DNA of 64,000 nucleotides. Origin: Flavobacteriales bacterium. GTDB lineage: Bacteria > Bacteroidota > Bacteroidia > Flavobacteriales_C > GCA-002722245. The stretch covers positions 1 to 64,000 of the forward strand of contig JAHEZM010000012.1 in NCBI GenBank assembly GCA_023251075.1, read 5' to 3'. Positions 53,218 to 63,126 of this stretch are shown piece after piece. The number at the start of each line of letters is the position of its first letter. Position 1 is the first letter of the stretch. The notes beneath the pieces are model-generated. The model saw only the letters and a list, made by a program, of their open reading frames with translations. It was not told the origin of the DNA and searched no databases. The translations under genes and the position numbers were made by a program.

Positions 53218-53302
53218 TTCTTAATTTCTTCATTTACTTGAAGAAAATATAGTTTTGAAAATAAAATATTTACAAAATTTACTTCGAAAAATTGATTAAA
53301 TC

Positions 53303-53728
53303 ATGAATGTACAAGAACAAATCAAAAAGTATATTACTGGCCAATCAGAGCCAAAACGCACTGACATGCAAGAGTTGCATCGCATTATTCTGCAAGTAAT
53401 GCCAGTATGTAAATTATGGTTCTTGGATGGTAAAAACAGCGAAGGTAAAACTGTTTCTAATCCTAATATAGGATATGGGTTTTACACCATAAAATATGCA
53501 GATGGAACAACCAGAGAATTTTATCAAATTGGTTTGAGTGCAAACACAACCGGTATCTCGGTATATATCCTTGGTATCGAGGATAAGACATACTTAGCCC
53601 ATGCATATGGAAAAAAACTAGGAAAGGCAAGTATAAGCGGGTATTGCATCAAGTTTAAAACACTAAAAGATATAAATATTGATGTACTTGAGGCGGCAAT
53701 ACGCTATGGAGCTGAGGCGCAGAATTAG
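53303..53728 (+). CDS. DUF1801-domain protein
   Basis: A 141-residue soluble protein. The sequence IGYGFYTIKYADGTTREFYQI (about 56-76, quoted as a region), then GLSANTTGISVYILGI and the C-terminal GKASISGYCIKFKTLKDI match the YdhG-like DUF1801 fold (strand-rich, with the closing G-xx-C/I-xF-k-l-dl). Most relatives are small stand-alone proteins of unknown role related to the iron-chaperone frataxin-like fold. It is alone between tRNA-Leu and the convergent waaA gene. Confidence 0.82.
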   Translation: MNVQEQIKKYITGQSEPKRTDMQELHRIILQVMPVCKLWFLDGKNSEGKTVSNPNIGYGFYTIKYADGTTREFYQIGLSANTTGISVYILGIEDKTYLAHAYGKKLGKASISGYCIKFKTLKDINIDVLEAAIRYGAEAQN

Positions 53729-53770
53729 GGTATTCAAGGAAGATAGTTCACTAGCATTTTTTTATCGCAT

Positions 53771-55000
53771 TTAAATTTGTAGCAGAAGCGATAATATTTT
53801 TTCTGTTGCGCCACTTTGTGAGTTTAAATACTCTAGTTGATTTTCTTTTATTTGAGTTCTAAGTTCGGCTGATTGCAAAATAGAATTTAGGGATGAAGAG
53901 AATTTTTCAAATTTTTCGAAACAAAATCCGCTACCGTTATTGATCATCGCAGAGGCTTCATCGAATTTATAATGTTTGGGTCCGAATAATACAGGTAAAC
54001 CAAAAGCAGCGGGTTCGAGAATATTATGGATACTAGCATTAAAGCCACCACCAATTACAGCCACGTTGCCATATTGGTAGAGTGAAGATAAAATGCCGAT
54101 ACAATTGATAAGGATGATTTTTGGGCAAATATTTTGCTGGTCAATATCCGACCAAAGCACCGATTCGGCCCACTGTTTCTGAAGAGATTTTATTCTGCTT
54201 TCATTCACTTCGTGTGGTGCCAAAATGATGATGGTGTCATCGTCGATTTTGTTTTTATATTGAAGTAAAAATTCATTTTCCTTATCCCATATACTACCGC
54301 CAATAATTACTTTTTTTCCAACGAGTAGTTTTTCCAGCGTTGGAAATTTCTGTGGATTCTTAGAGTGCTCCATTACTCTGTCTATTCGGGTGTCTCCAAC
54401 TATTGATGAATTTTCAATGCCATGAATTTGAAGCAGATTTTTAGAAACCTCATCTTGAACAAAAAAATGAGTGAATGCTTTTCTTAGTTTTTCAAAAAAC
54501 CAGGAACCTCCCGAAGCAAAAAATATTTGTTCTTTTCTAAATTTCCCGGAAATAAGATAAGTAGGCGTTTTTTTTTCGGTTAATACATTTAACATGTTGA
54601 ACCATAGCTCATATTTAATGATAAAAACACGTGAAGGATTTATTTTTCCGATAAATTCCTGCATGTTTTTTTTTCGGTCTAAAGGCAAATAACTTACCCA
54701 GTCGGCAAAGGCATAATTCTTTCTGATTTCGTAGCCCGACGGAGAGTAAAAAGTGACAAATATTTTTTCGTGGGGATATTTTTCTTTCAGTTTTTCTATA
54801 AGTGGTCGTCCTTGTTCAAATTCACCCAGCGATGCGCAATGAAACCAGTTGATGAACATTGATTTACCGGTGTTGTTGGGAATTTTTTCAAGTATATTTT
54901 TTCTTCCTTCTACCCACAACTTCGCTTTTTTATTGAAAAGTGCTGCAAACCTGATGATGAGTCCGTAAACATTAATCGATATGTTATAAATAATTTGCAT
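53771..55000 (-). CDS. waaA: 3-deoxy-D-manno-octulosonic acid (Kdo) transferase
   Basis: A 409-residue GT-B glycosyltransferase (GT30) that moves Kdo from CMP-Kdo onto lipid IVA at the cytoplasmic face of the inner membrane, making the LPS inner core. The N-terminal hydrophobic stretch (about 6-22) anchors it. HCASLGEFEQGRPL (54-67) holds the catalytic base E60; FFVQDEVSKNLL and GDTRIDRV follow (about 193-225); GGGFNASIHNILEPAAFGLPVLFGP (about 323-347, a region) is the CMP-binding loop. Length is usual. The next gene begins directly at its start, one base apart. Confidence 0.93.
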   Translation of the reverse strand: MQIIYNISINVYGLIIRFAALFNKKAKLWVEGRKNILEKIPNNTGKSMFINWFHCASLGEFEQGRPLIEKLKEKYPHEKIFVTFYSPSGYEIRKNYAFADWVSYLPLDRKKNMQEFIGKINPSRVFIIKYELWFNMLNVLTEKKTPTYLISGKFRKEQIFFASGGSWFFEKLRKAFTHFFVQDEVSKNLLQIHGIENSSIVGDTRIDRVMEHSKNPQKFPTLEKLLVGKKVIIGGSIWDKENEFLLQYKNKIDDDTIIILAPHEVNESRIKSLQKQWAESVLWSDIDQQNICPKIILINCIGILSSLYQYGNVAVIGGGFNASIHNILEPAAFGLPVLFGPKHYKFDEASAMINNGSGFCFEKFEKFSSSLNSILQSAELRTQIKENQLEYLNSQSGATEKILSLLLQI

Positions 55001-55729
55001 CTATTCAAAAATATCTTCAGAGACAGATGAATAAATTGGAATTATCCAGCCGATTTGAATACCAAAGATAAAATTAAAGTGAGAATTGGTATCGCTTGTA
55101 TTGTTGTAATAATTGTATTTTCTTATGTTCCAAAGTAATACCTCCTGGATATAGGTGCTAATTTTAAAATTTATTTTTCTGTTTTCCGATAGGTAAATCA
55201 AACGTGCTTCTTGTATGGTAGAGGGGCCTATCGACCATTGATCGTAGCCTTTTAAATTGCTTTTTGAAAGATATGCTGAGGTTCCTTCGAGAGTTTTACT
55301 TTTTAATTGATTTTGCATGAATCCGGCCCCCAATGTTGTTTCAGTATGCCAATGGGTATTGGTAAACAAAGGAAAACCAAAAAGAAGGTGGGCTTGATTA
55401 CCTGTGAATTGTGTTTTTAGATCAATTAATGAACCATCATCAGCAATAATTAAGCCTTCACTTGTTCTTATGTTTTTGAATAAATCCACACCAGTATATT
55501 GACCAAAAAGTAACTGGTATTGAGCACCCACATAAAACTTTTTAGGATAATAATTATACTCCAAACCGAAGCAATTGATAAAATTTGATTTTGTACTTAA
55601 TTCTTTGTTTCCGAAGTTAGTAGAGTAGTTCAGGTTGAGAATATGTTTTAGGTCTTTGTTTTGTGCAAACAAAAAAGGTGTCAACGTCAAGCTAAATGCA
55701 ATATTTAGAATTATTCTTTTCATGTTCAA
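55001..55729 (-). CDS. Predicted outer-membrane protein upstream of waaA
   Basis: A 242-residue protein with signal peptide (to about 22, LTPFLFAQ). The mature part has barrel-like amphipathic strands (HILNLNYSTNFGN, FGLEYNYYPKKFYVGAQYQL, AHLLFGFPLFTNTHWHTETTLGAGF) with a terminal aromatic run FIFGIQIGWIIPIY. The gene ends just one base before the waaA start, so they are co-transcribed. No family recognised; an envelope role fits its partner. Confidence 0.6.
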   Translation of the reverse strand: MNMKRIILNIAFSLTLTPFLFAQNKDLKHILNLNYSTNFGNKELSTKSNFINCFGLEYNYYPKKFYVGAQYQLLFGQYTGVDLFKNIRTSEGLIIADDGSLIDLKTQFTGNQAHLLFGFPLFTNTHWHTETTLGAGFMQNQLKSKTLEGTSAYLSKSNLKGYDQWSIGPSTIQEARLIYLSENRKINFKISTYIQEVLLWNIRKYNYYNNTSDTNSHFNFIFGIQIGWIIPIYSSVSEDIFE

Positions 55730-55781
55730 ATTGCGCTTAAAGTTATAGTTAAATTATTATCTTCGCGCTAAATGTTTTTTT

Positions 55782-56924
55782 ATGCCTGAAATTTCGGTAA
55801 AAGATATCAAAATGGTTGATTTGGCAAGTCAGTATCAACGACTAAAATCGGAGATCGATGGGGCTATGCAAAAAGTGATAGAAGAAACTACTTTTATTAG
55901 TGGGCCTGCTGTTAAACAATTCAGCACTAATCTTGAAAGATATTTGAATGTAAATCATGTTATTCCCTGTGCCAATGGTACCGATGCTCTTCAAATTGCA
56001 TTAATGGCTTTACCGCTTACGGCTGGTGATGAAATCATAACATCGGCTTTTACTTTTATTGCTACTGCAGAAGTAATTGCCTTATTGGGTTTAAAGCCTG
56101 TTTTTGTGGATGTTGATCCCAATACTTTTAATATTGATGTGGAGTGTGTGAAAAAGGCAATTACTCAAAAAACAAAGGTGATTTTACCGGTACATATTTT
56201 CGGACAATGTTCGGATATGGAAGCGATCATGGAGATTGCCAATGAAAATAAATTATTTGTTGTAGAAGATACTGCTCAAGCGATTGGAGCGAAATATACT
56301 TTCAAAAACGGAGATCAAAAAACAGCTGGAACGATTGGAGATATCGGAACAACAAGCTTCTTTCCTTCAAAAAATTTAGGTTGTTTTGGTGATGGAGGTG
56401 CCTTAATGACGAATAATATAGAACTAGCCTCAAAATCAAAAGAGATTTCAAATCATGGTTCTAAAGTTCGGTATTATCATGATGTAGTAGGGATAAACTC
56501 GAGATTAGATTCTTTGCAGGCGGCCATTCTCAACGAAAAACTAAAGCATCTAGATGATTTTTCATCCAGAAGAAATACGGCAGCTTCATATTACGATAAA
56601 GAATTGGGGAGTGTAAAAGAATTACAGATTCCATCCAGAGCAAAAAACTCAACTCATGTTTTTCATCAGTATACATTGAAGGTTTTGAATGGTAAAAGAG
56701 ATGAATTGAAGAAACATTTAGAGGAAAAAGGAATACCAGCAATGGTTTATTACCCTGTTCCTTTGCATCAGCAAAATGTTTTTAAATCAACTATGCTTGC
56801 TCAAAAACTACCTGTAAGTGAATTGCTTGCTAGTCAGGTACTATCATTACCTATGCATACAGAATTAACAAATGATCAATTAGCCTATATTTGCTCACAA
56901 ATCAAAGATTTCTTTAATAAATAA
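55782..56924 (+). CDS. wbpE: DegT/DnrJ sugar aminotransferase, WbpE-like
   Basis: A 380-residue PLP enzyme of the DegT/DnrJ/EryC1/StrS family; the cofactor Lys is K197 in SFFPSKNLGCFGDGG, and ANGTDALQIAL (64-74) and EDTAQAIGA (162-170) are the other family signs. With WbpA-, WbpB- and WbpD-like genes downstream it most likely aminates a UDP-3-keto-GlcNAc-uronate at C3, using glutamate as donor. It is the first gene of the sugar-nucleotide operon, four bases before ugd. The name is transferred from the Pseudomonas pathway by context and family. Confidence 0.88.
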   Translation: MPEISVKDIKMVDLASQYQRLKSEIDGAMQKVIEETTFISGPAVKQFSTNLERYLNVNHVIPCANGTDALQIALMALPLTAGDEIITSAFTFIATAEVIALLGLKPVFVDVDPNTFNIDVECVKKAITQKTKVILPVHIFGQCSDMEAIMEIANENKLFVVEDTAQAIGAKYTFKNGDQKTAGTIGDIGTTSFFPSKNLGCFGDGGALMTNNIELASKSKEISNHGSKVRYYHDVVGINSRLDSLQAAILNEKLKHLDDFSSRRNTAASYYDKELGSVKELQIPSRAKNSTHVFHQYTLKVLNGKRDELKKHLEEKGIPAMVYYPVPLHQQNVFKSTMLAQKLPVSELLASQVLSLPMHTELTNDQLAYICSQIKDFFNK

Positions 56925-56928
56925 TATT

Positions 56929-58260
56929 ATGAATATTGCAGTTGTAGGAACAGGATATGTTGGATTGGTAACAGGTACGTGTTTTGCCGAAAGCGGAAAC
57001 AATGTAATTTGTGTAGATATCAATGAACAAAAAGTAAACAAATTAAAAGAGGGAATTATTCCAATTTTTGAACCCGATTTGGATGTGCTTTTTGAGAGAA
57101 ATACTAAACAGGGAAGATTACAGTTCACCACTAATCTGAAAGATGCAGTAAAAAAATCAAGTATCATTTTTCTTGCCCTTCCAACGCCTCCTGGTGAAGA
57201 TGGTTCTGCTGATCTCTCTTATATTCTTGGAGTTGCTGAACAGTTGGGAAATATCATGGAAGAATACAAAATTATTGTTGATAAAAGCACTGTTCCGGTG
57301 GGTACTGCCGAAAAAGTAACAGCAGCAGTTGCTAAAAATGCGAAGGTGGAATTTGACGTGGTAAGTAATCCTGAATTTTTAAGAGAAGGATATGCAGTGG
57401 ATGATTTTATGAAGCCAGATAGAGTGGTGGTGGGTACTCAAAGTGTGAGAGCAAAGAAACTAATTGATGAGCTGTATAAACCCTTTGTTCGTCAGGGAAA
57501 TCCAGTGTATTTTATGGATGAGCGCTCTGCCGAATTAACCAAATACGCAGCCAATTCTTTCCTTGCTGCAAAAATTTCTTTTATGAATGAAATTGCCAAT
57601 TTATGTGAATTGGTGGGTGCTGATGTGGATATGGTGCGTATTGGAATTGGATCGGATACACGTATTGGAAAAAGATTTTTATTTCCTGGTATTGGATACG
57701 GAGGAAGTTGTTTTCCTAAAGATGTGAAAGCATTGATAAAATCATCACAAGAAGTGAATTATGATTTTAAAATATTGACTGCCGTTGAAGAGGTAAATGC
57801 CTCTCAAAAAACAATCATAGTTCCTAAAATAGAAGATTATTTTGATGGCGATATATCGGGTAAAACATTTGGTATTTGGGGCTTGGCTTTTAAACCTAAT
57901 ACTGATGATATTCGAGAAGCACCGGCAATTTATGTTATTCAGGAATTGTTGAAAAAAGGGGCAAGTATTAAGGCTTTTGATCCTGAAGGGATGGAAAATA
58001 TGAAGGGGGTTTTTGGAAAAGAAATCGAATTTTGTGAAAATCAATACGAGGCAATTTCTGGTGTGGATGGATTGGTAATAGCTACCGAATGGTCGGTTTT
58101 TAGAGCTCCCGATTTCGATTTGATTAAAAAGATGATTAAAAATCCAGTGATTTTTGACGGAAGAAATTTATTCGATTTGGAAAGTGTTGAATCTAAAGGT
58201 TTCGATTATATCAGTATTGGAAGAAAGGCCGTTGTTACACATAAAAAATCTTTAGCATAA
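56929..58260 (+). CDS. ugd: UDP-glucose 6-dehydrogenase
   Basis: A 443-residue NAD-dependent enzyme oxidising UDP-glucose to UDP-glucuronate in two steps. The N-terminal Rossmann loop is [12 protein letters not shown] (5-16), the middle carries KSTVPVGT (119-126), and the catalytic cysteine is C261 in [10 protein letters not shown]. The C-terminal UDP-binding domain follows with [20 protein letters not shown]. The product feeds the decarboxylase that comes next; the stop and the next start share one base (TAATG). Confidence 0.95.
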   Translation: MNIAVVGTGYVGLVTGTCFAESGNNVICVDINEQKVNKLKEGIIPIFEPDLDVLFERNTKQGRLQFTTNLKDAVKKSSIIFLALPTPPGEDGSADLSYILGVAEQLGNIMEEYKIIVDKSTVPVGTAEKVTAAVAKNAKVEFDVVSNPEFLREGYAVDDFMKPDRVVVGTQSVRAKKLIDELYKPFVRQGNPVYFMDERSAELTKYAANSFLAAKISFMNEIANLCELVGADVDMVRIGIGSDTRIGKRFLFPGIGYGGSCFPKDVKALIKSSQEVNYDFKILTAVEEVNASQKTIIVPKIEDYFDGDISGKTFGIWGLAFKPNTDDIREAPAIYVIQELLKKGASIKAFDPEGMENMKGVFGKEIEFCENQYEAISGVDGLVIATEWSVFRAPDFDLIKKMIKNPVIFDGRNLFDLESVESKGFDYISIGRKAVVTHKKSLA

Positions 58261-59234
58261 TGAAAAAAAGAGTTTTAATTACCGGTGCTGCTGGTTTTTT
58301 AGGGTCGCATTTGTGTGAAAGGTTTTTGAAAGAAGGTTTCCATGTGATTGCTATGGATAATTTGATTACAGGAAACCTAAGAAACATTGAAGAGTTTTTT
58401 AAGTTGGAAAGTTTTGAATTCTATCATCATGATGTGAGTAAATTTGTTCACGTTCCGGGTGAGTTAGATTATATTCTGCACTTTGCTTCACCTGCGAGTC
58501 CAATTGATTATTTGAAAATCCCAATCCAAACTTTAAAAGTGGGATCGTTGGGTACACACAATTTATTAGGATTGGCCAAAGCAAAAAATGCCAGAATGTT
58601 GATCGCTTCTACTTCAGAAGTATATGGTGATCCTGATGTTCATCCTCAACCAGAAACTTATTGGGGAAATGTAAATCCAATTGGTCCGAGAGGGGTTTAC
58701 GACGAAGCAAAAAGATTTCAAGAGGCTATGACTATGGCTTACCATACTTATCATGGAGTTGAAACACGTATTGTTAGAATTTTTAATACTTATGGTCCGA
58801 AAATGAGATTGAATGATGGAAGAGCACTTCCTGCATTTGTGGGACAAGCTTTGCGTGGTGAAGATATTACTGTATTTGGAGATGGTTCTCAAACCAGATC
58901 GTTTTGTTTTGTAGATGATTTAATTGAAGGGATTTATCGTTTGCTTTTAAGCGAATATGCTCAGCCGGTAAATATTGGAAATCCTGATGAAATTACCATT
59001 AAGGAATTTGCCGAAGAGGTGGTGAAATTAACGGGAACTAATTCAAAAGTGATTTATAAAGATCTTCCCGTAGATGATCCCAAACAAAGAAGACCAGATA
59101 TTACAAGGGCAAAAGAAATTTTAGGTTGGGAACCTAAAGTGAAACGCTCTGAAGGATTGAAAAAAACTTTGGAATATTTCAAATCATTGCCCCAAGATGA
59201 ACTATTTAAAAAAGAATTGAACTTTGGAAGCTGA
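58260..59234 (+). CDS. uxs: UDP-glucuronate decarboxylase (UDP-xylose synthase)
   Basis: A 324-residue short-chain dehydrogenase-type enzyme that converts UDP-glucuronate to UDP-xylose. NAD loop [10 protein letters not shown] (9-18), [11 protein letters not shown] (74-84) typical of UXS, catalytic set T118, E120 (STSEVYG), Y147 and K151 (YDEAKR), and the [15 protein letters not shown] block. It overlaps ugd by one base at its start and the WbpD-like gene by 11 bases at its end, so it is firmly in the operon. Its place directly after ugd supports the function. Confidence 0.93.
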   Translation: MKKRVLITGAAGFLGSHLCERFLKEGFHVIAMDNLITGNLRNIEEFFKLESFEFYHHDVSKFVHVPGELDYILHFASPASPIDYLKIPIQTLKVGSLGTHNLLGLAKAKNARMLIASTSEVYGDPDVHPQPETYWGNVNPIGPRGVYDEAKRFQEAMTMAYHTYHGVETRIVRIFNTYGPKMRLNDGRALPAFVGQALRGEDITVFGDGSQTRSFCFVDDLIEGIYRLLLSEYAQPVNIGNPDEITIKEFAEEVVKLTGTNSKVIYKDLPVDDPKQRRPDITRAKEILGWEPKVKRSEGLKKTLEYFKSLPQDELFKKELNFGS

Positions 59235-59805
59235 AGACTATTTCGTTCATGAATCATCTTATGTTGATAATGGATGTGTTATTGGAAAAGGCACTAAAAT
59301 ATGGCACTTTAGTCATATAATGCCTAACTGTACTATTGGAGAAAATTGTAATGTTGGTCAAAATGTAGTAATCTCTCCTGAGGTTGTAATTGGTAACAAT
59401 GTTAAAATTCAAAACAATGTATCTATTTATACAGGGGTTATTTGTGAAGACGATGTTTTTTTAGGACCCTCTATGGTATTTACCAATGTGATGAATCCTC
59501 GATCAGCAGTAAGCAGAAAGAATGAATATAAAAAAACAATTTTAAGAAAAGGCGTTACTATTGGTGCCAATGCTACTATTGTATGCGGTATTGAAATAGG
59601 TGAGTATGCTTTTGTGGGTGCCGGAACAGTGGTAATAAGAAACGTAAAACCCTATGAGATGTTAGTTGGAAATCCTGCCCGACAAATAGGCTGGATGAGT
59701 GAGCACGGGGAGAAGTTAGAGTTTAATGAGAAGTCAGAAGCTGTTTGTAAGTTTTCAGGTGAAAAGTATCTATTAAATAAAGATTCAATTCAAAAAATAA
59801 AATAA
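59224..59805 (+). CDS. wbpD: Hexapeptide-repeat sugar N-acetyltransferase, WbpD-like
   Basis: A 193-residue left-handed beta-helix acyltransferase. The start is a TTG at 59224 inside the uxs 3' end; it gives [16 protein letters not shown], the family N-terminus, and there is no upstream ATG. Hexapeptide turns ([53 protein letters not shown]) run through about 145. The WbpD-type insertion with [12 protein letters not shown] is present. It should acetylate the C3 amino group put on by WbpE, yielding the 2,3-diacetamido sugar. Cytoplasmic trimer by family knowledge. Confidence 0.88.
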   Translation: MEAEDYFVHESSYVDNGCVIGKGTKIWHFSHIMPNCTIGENCNVGQNVVISPEVVIGNNVKIQNNVSIYTGVICEDDVFLGPSMVFTNVMNPRSAVSRKNEYKKTILRKGVTIGANATIVCGIEIGEYAFVGAGTVVIRNVKPYEMLVGNPARQIGWMSEHGEKLEFNEKSEAVCKFSGEKYLLNKDSIQKIK

Positions 59806-60827
59806 TGGCAGATAAAGTAAAATTTGCGGTAGTGGGTTGTGGTCATATTGGGAAGCGCCATATGGAAATGATCGAAAGAAATCCAGAGGCTGAATTGCTT
59901 GCTTTTTGTGATGTTTTAGATAAATCGGAATTAAATATTGATTCTAAATTTCAACAGCCCTACTTTACGGATTTAGAGAAAATGTTAAACGACGTCAAAG
60001 GTATTGATGTAGTAAATATTTGTACTCCTAATGGTTTACATGCCGAGCAAAGTATTTTGGCATTAAGCAATCGTAAACATGTGGTTTGTGAAAAACCAAT
60101 GGGATTGCATAAAAGCGATTGTGAGAAGGTAATTGAAAAGGCACTCAATTATTCCAAAAAGGTTTTTTGTGTTATGCAAAATCGTTATTCTCCTCCGTCT
60201 GTTTGGCTAAAAGAGGTAGTTGATCAAAAATTATTAGGAGATATATTTTTGGTACAATTAAATTGTTATTGGAACAGAGATGATCGCTACTATAAAAAAA
60301 GTAAATGGAAGGGATCTATGGATATGGATGGAGGAACTTTATTTACTCAGTTCTCACATTTTGTTGATATAATGTATTGGTTGTTTGGTGATATCAAAAA
60401 TATTGCTGCACGTTTTGAAGATTTTTGTCATCAAGAATCTACAGATTTTGAAGACACTGGAATTGTGAATTTCGAATTTGTAAATGGAGGTATTGGTACC
60501 ATCAATTATTCCACCGCTGTTTACAATTCAAATCTAGAAAGTAGTATTACCATTATTGGTTCAAAGGGAAGTATAAAAGTAGGGGGTCAATACATGGATA
60601 AAATTGAATATTGCAATATTAAGGATTATGTGATGCCGGAATTAGCTCCTATCAATGCACCTAATGATTACGGTGATTATAAAGGTTCTGCTGCCAATCA
60701 TCATTATGTGATAGAAAATGTGGTTAATACTTTAAAACGCGGTGACTATGCTACTACCAATGCTTTGGAGGGTCTTAAAGTGGTAGAAATTATTGAAAGA
60801 ATTTATAAACTCAAAGAAACAAAATAG
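59805..60827 (+). CDS. wbpB: Gfo/Idh/MocA oxidoreductase, WbpB-like
   Basis: A 340-residue NAD(P)-dependent oxidoreductase. The Rossmann loop is VVGCGHIGKRH (9-19), and the family EKP motif is VCEKPMG (94-100). YNSNLESSITIIGSKGSIKVGG (about 244-265, quoted as a region) lies in the C-terminal alpha/beta domain. Beside WbpA-, WbpD- and WbpE-like genes it is the likely 3-dehydrogenase of UDP-GlcNAc-uronate. Start and end are tight against its neighbours (one-base overlap and 3-base gap). Confidence 0.88.
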   Translation: MADKVKFAVVGCGHIGKRHMEMIERNPEAELLAFCDVLDKSELNIDSKFQQPYFTDLEKMLNDVKGIDVVNICTPNGLHAEQSILALSNRKHVVCEKPMGLHKSDCEKVIEKALNYSKKVFCVMQNRYSPPSVWLKEVVDQKLLGDIFLVQLNCYWNRDDRYYKKSKWKGSMDMDGGTLFTQFSHFVDIMYWLFGDIKNIAARFEDFCHQESTDFEDTGIVNFEFVNGGIGTINYSTAVYNSNLESSITIIGSKGSIKVGGQYMDKIEYCNIKDYVMPELAPINAPNDYGDYKGSAANHHYVIENVVNTLKRGDYATTNALEGLKVVEIIERIYKLKETK

Positions 60828-60830
60828 AAT

Positions 60831-62123
60831 ATGATTGCTCAAAAAATTGCCAATAAAGAATGTAAAATGGCACTTATCGGACTAGGTTATGTAGGATTGC
60901 CCATTGCTTTAGAATTTGCGAGAAAAGCAAAGGTGGTAGGATTCGATATTAATGCTGCCAGAGTTGAATTGATGAGAAAAGGAATAGACCCTAGTAATGA
61001 GTTGGACGCAAAGGAATTTGAAGGTTGCGATATTCATTTTTCGGCAGATTTAAATGATTTGAGGGATGTGAATTTCTTTATTGTTGCGGTTCCAACTCCT
61101 ATTGATCAGCATAATTTGCCGGATTTGAAACCCTTATTGTCGGCTTCAAAAACTGTTGGTAAGGTTCTGAAAAAAGGAGATTATGTGGTGTTTGAATCAA
61201 CTGTTTACCCTGGTTGTACCGAAGAAGATTGTGTGCCTGTTTTGGAGCAAGAGTCAGGATTGAAATTTGGGGTAGATTTTAAAGTAGGCTATTCACCTGA
61301 AAGAATTAACCCGGGAGATAAAGAACATACTTTATCAAAAATTGTAAAAGTAGTTTCTGGATGCGATGCAGAATCAGCCGATCAAATAGCAAAAGTGTAT
61401 GAAATGGTTATTTCTGCAGGGATTCATAAAGCATCAAGTATTAAGGTAGCCGAAGCAGCAAAGATTATTGAAAATACACAAAGAGATGTGAATATTGCTT
61501 TAATGAATGAATTGTCGCTTATTTTTAGCAAGATGAATATCAATACTTATGAAGTACTGGAAGCTGCAGGAACCAAATGGAATTTCTTGAAATTCTCTCC
61601 GGGTTTAGTAGGTGGCCATTGTATTGGTGTTGATCCTTATTATTTGACTTATAAAGCAGAGGAATTAGGAGTACACGCTAAAATCATTACTTCAGGTAGA
61701 GCAATCAATGACTCTATGGGCCCGTATCTGGCTCGTTTGGCAGTAAAAAAAATGATTACCAATGGAAAGGAAATTTCTAAAGTAAGAGTGTTGGTGATGG
61801 GTACTACTTTTAAGGAAAATGTAACCGATACCAGAAATTCGAAAGTTGCTGATGTAGTGAATGAAATTAAATCTTTTGGAATCAATGTAGAAGTTCACGA
61901 TCCACATGCTGATCCACATGAAATTATGGAAGAATATGGGTATGGTTTAGTACCTGAAATTACAGGAAAATATGATGCAATAATAGTTGCTGTTAATCAC
62001 AGAGAATACATTGGTTTAGGAAATGATTTTTTCAGTAAGCATATGACCGAAAAAGGAGTGCTTGTTGATGTGAAAGGTATTTTTAGAAACAAAATTACTG
62101 TTGCCGATTATTTAAGTTTTTAG
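60831..62123 (+). CDS. wbpA: UDP-N-acetylglucosamine 6-dehydrogenase, WbpA/TviB family
   Basis: A 430-residue nucleotide-sugar dehydrogenase of a different subfamily from the ugd above. Rossmann loop ALIGLGYVGLPIA (14-26), VAVPTPID (86-93), FESTVYPGCTEEDC (121-134), catalytic C264 in GGHCIGVDPYYLTY. That last motif, with GHCIG rather than GSCFPKD, marks the WbpA/TviB group acting on UDP-HexNAc. It should make UDP-GlcNAc-uronate, the first step of the diacetamido-uronate route. Gal versus Glc configuration cannot be read from the sequence. Confidence 0.9.
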   Translation: MIAQKIANKECKMALIGLGYVGLPIALEFARKAKVVGFDINAARVELMRKGIDPSNELDAKEFEGCDIHFSADLNDLRDVNFFIVAVPTPIDQHNLPDLKPLLSASKTVGKVLKKGDYVVFESTVYPGCTEEDCVPVLEQESGLKFGVDFKVGYSPERINPGDKEHTLSKIVKVVSGCDAESADQIAKVYEMVISAGIHKASSIKVAEAAKIIENTQRDVNIALMNELSLIFSKMNINTYEVLEAAGTKWNFLKFSPGLVGGHCIGVDPYYLTYKAEELGVHAKIITSGRAINDSMGPYLARLAVKKMITNGKEISKVRVLVMGTTFKENVTDTRNSKVADVVNEIKSFGINVEVHDPHADPHEIMEEYGYGLVPEITGKYDAIIVAVNHREYIGLGNDFFSKHMTEKGVLVDVKGIFRNKITVADYLSF

Positions 62124-62124
62124 A

Positions 62125-63126
62125 ATGATATTAGTTACAGGCGGTGCCGGATATATTGGATCTCATACGGTTGTTGATTTAATCAATAATGGTTATGATG
62201 TTTTGGTGGTCGATAACTTCTGTAATTCCACTGTATCAGTAATTGCTGATATGGAAAAAATATGCGGTAAAACTATCCTTTTCGAAAATATTAATTTAAT
62301 TGATAAAGAAGCAGTTTTAGCATTAGCTGCTAAATATAAATTTACCAGTGTAATACACTTTGCCGCTTATAAAGCAGTGAAGGAGTCTTCCGACAATCCA
62401 ATGAAATATTATGAAAATAATATTGTTGGATTGATGAATGTTATACAATTAATGCAAAAATCAGGATGTAAGAATTTAATTTTTTCTTCTTCTTGTACAG
62501 TTTATGGTGAAGTGGATAAAGTGCCTGTAAAGGAGAGTTCGCCTATCCAACAGCCCTTATCTCCTTATGGCAATACTAAAAAAATATGTGAGGAAATTAT
62601 TCGAGATATGACCTCTATAGGTGCTATAGAGGCTATTGCTCTGAGGTATTTTAATCCTATAGGCGCCCACACAACCTACCTGTTGGGAGATAATCCACAG
62701 AATTTCGATAATATAATGCCGCTTATTATTAAAGTAGCAAAAGGAATTTCTTCGCATCTTAACGTTTTTGGAGATGATTATAATACTGTTGACGGATCTT
62801 GTGTTCGTGATTACGTGCATGTAATGGATATTGCTTCGGCCCATGTGAAAGCAATGGAGCGCATGCGTAAAGGTAAAATGGAAAAAGCCTTTGAAGCTTT
62901 TAATCTTGGTTCAGAAAAGGGTTATTCTGTTTTTGAGTTGATTAAAACCTTTGAAAAGGTAAATAATGTGAAGGTGAATTTTAAAGTGGTGGGACGACGA
63001 GAGGGCGATGTTTCTAATATATATTCTGATAGTACTTTGGCAAAGGAAAAGTTGGAATGGAAAATCAATTTTTCTATTGAAGAAATGTTGTCTTCTGCAT
63101 GGAAAAGATCACTAAAACAAACATAA
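62125..63126 (+). CDS. galE: UDP-glucose 4-epimerase
   Basis: A 333-residue extended SDR epimerase interconverting UDP-glucose and UDP-galactose (possibly the N-acetyl forms). NAD loop GGAGYIGSHT (6-15), active site SSSCTVYG (121-128) and Y148-x-x-x-K152, and the RYFNPIGAH block (about 174-182). The gene starts one base after the WbpA-like gene and its stop overlaps the next ATG by one base. It supplies galactose-type sugars to the locus. Confidence 0.92.
   Translation: MILVTGGAGYIGSHTVVDLINNGYDVLVVDNFCNSTVSVIADMEKICGKTILFENINLIDKEAVLALAAKYKFTSVIHFAAYKAVKESSDNPMKYYENNIVGLMNVIQLMQKSGCKNLIFSSSCTVYGEVDKVPVKESSPIQQPLSPYGNTKKICEEIIRDMTSIGAIEAIALRYFNPIGAHTTYLLGDNPQNFDNIMPLIIKVAKGISSHLNVFGDDYNTVDGSCVRDYVHVMDIASAHVKAMERMRKGKMEKAFEAFNLGSEKGYSVFELIKTFEKVNNVKVNFKVVGRREGDVSNIYSDSTLAKEKLEWKINFSIEEMLSSAWKRSLKQT

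Noticed and set aside
53013-53252. Open frame of 79 codons over tRNA-Leu and its terminator
   Set aside because: It is an accidental frame through the tRNA and the CTCACTCT repeats; no start signal and no protein-like composition.
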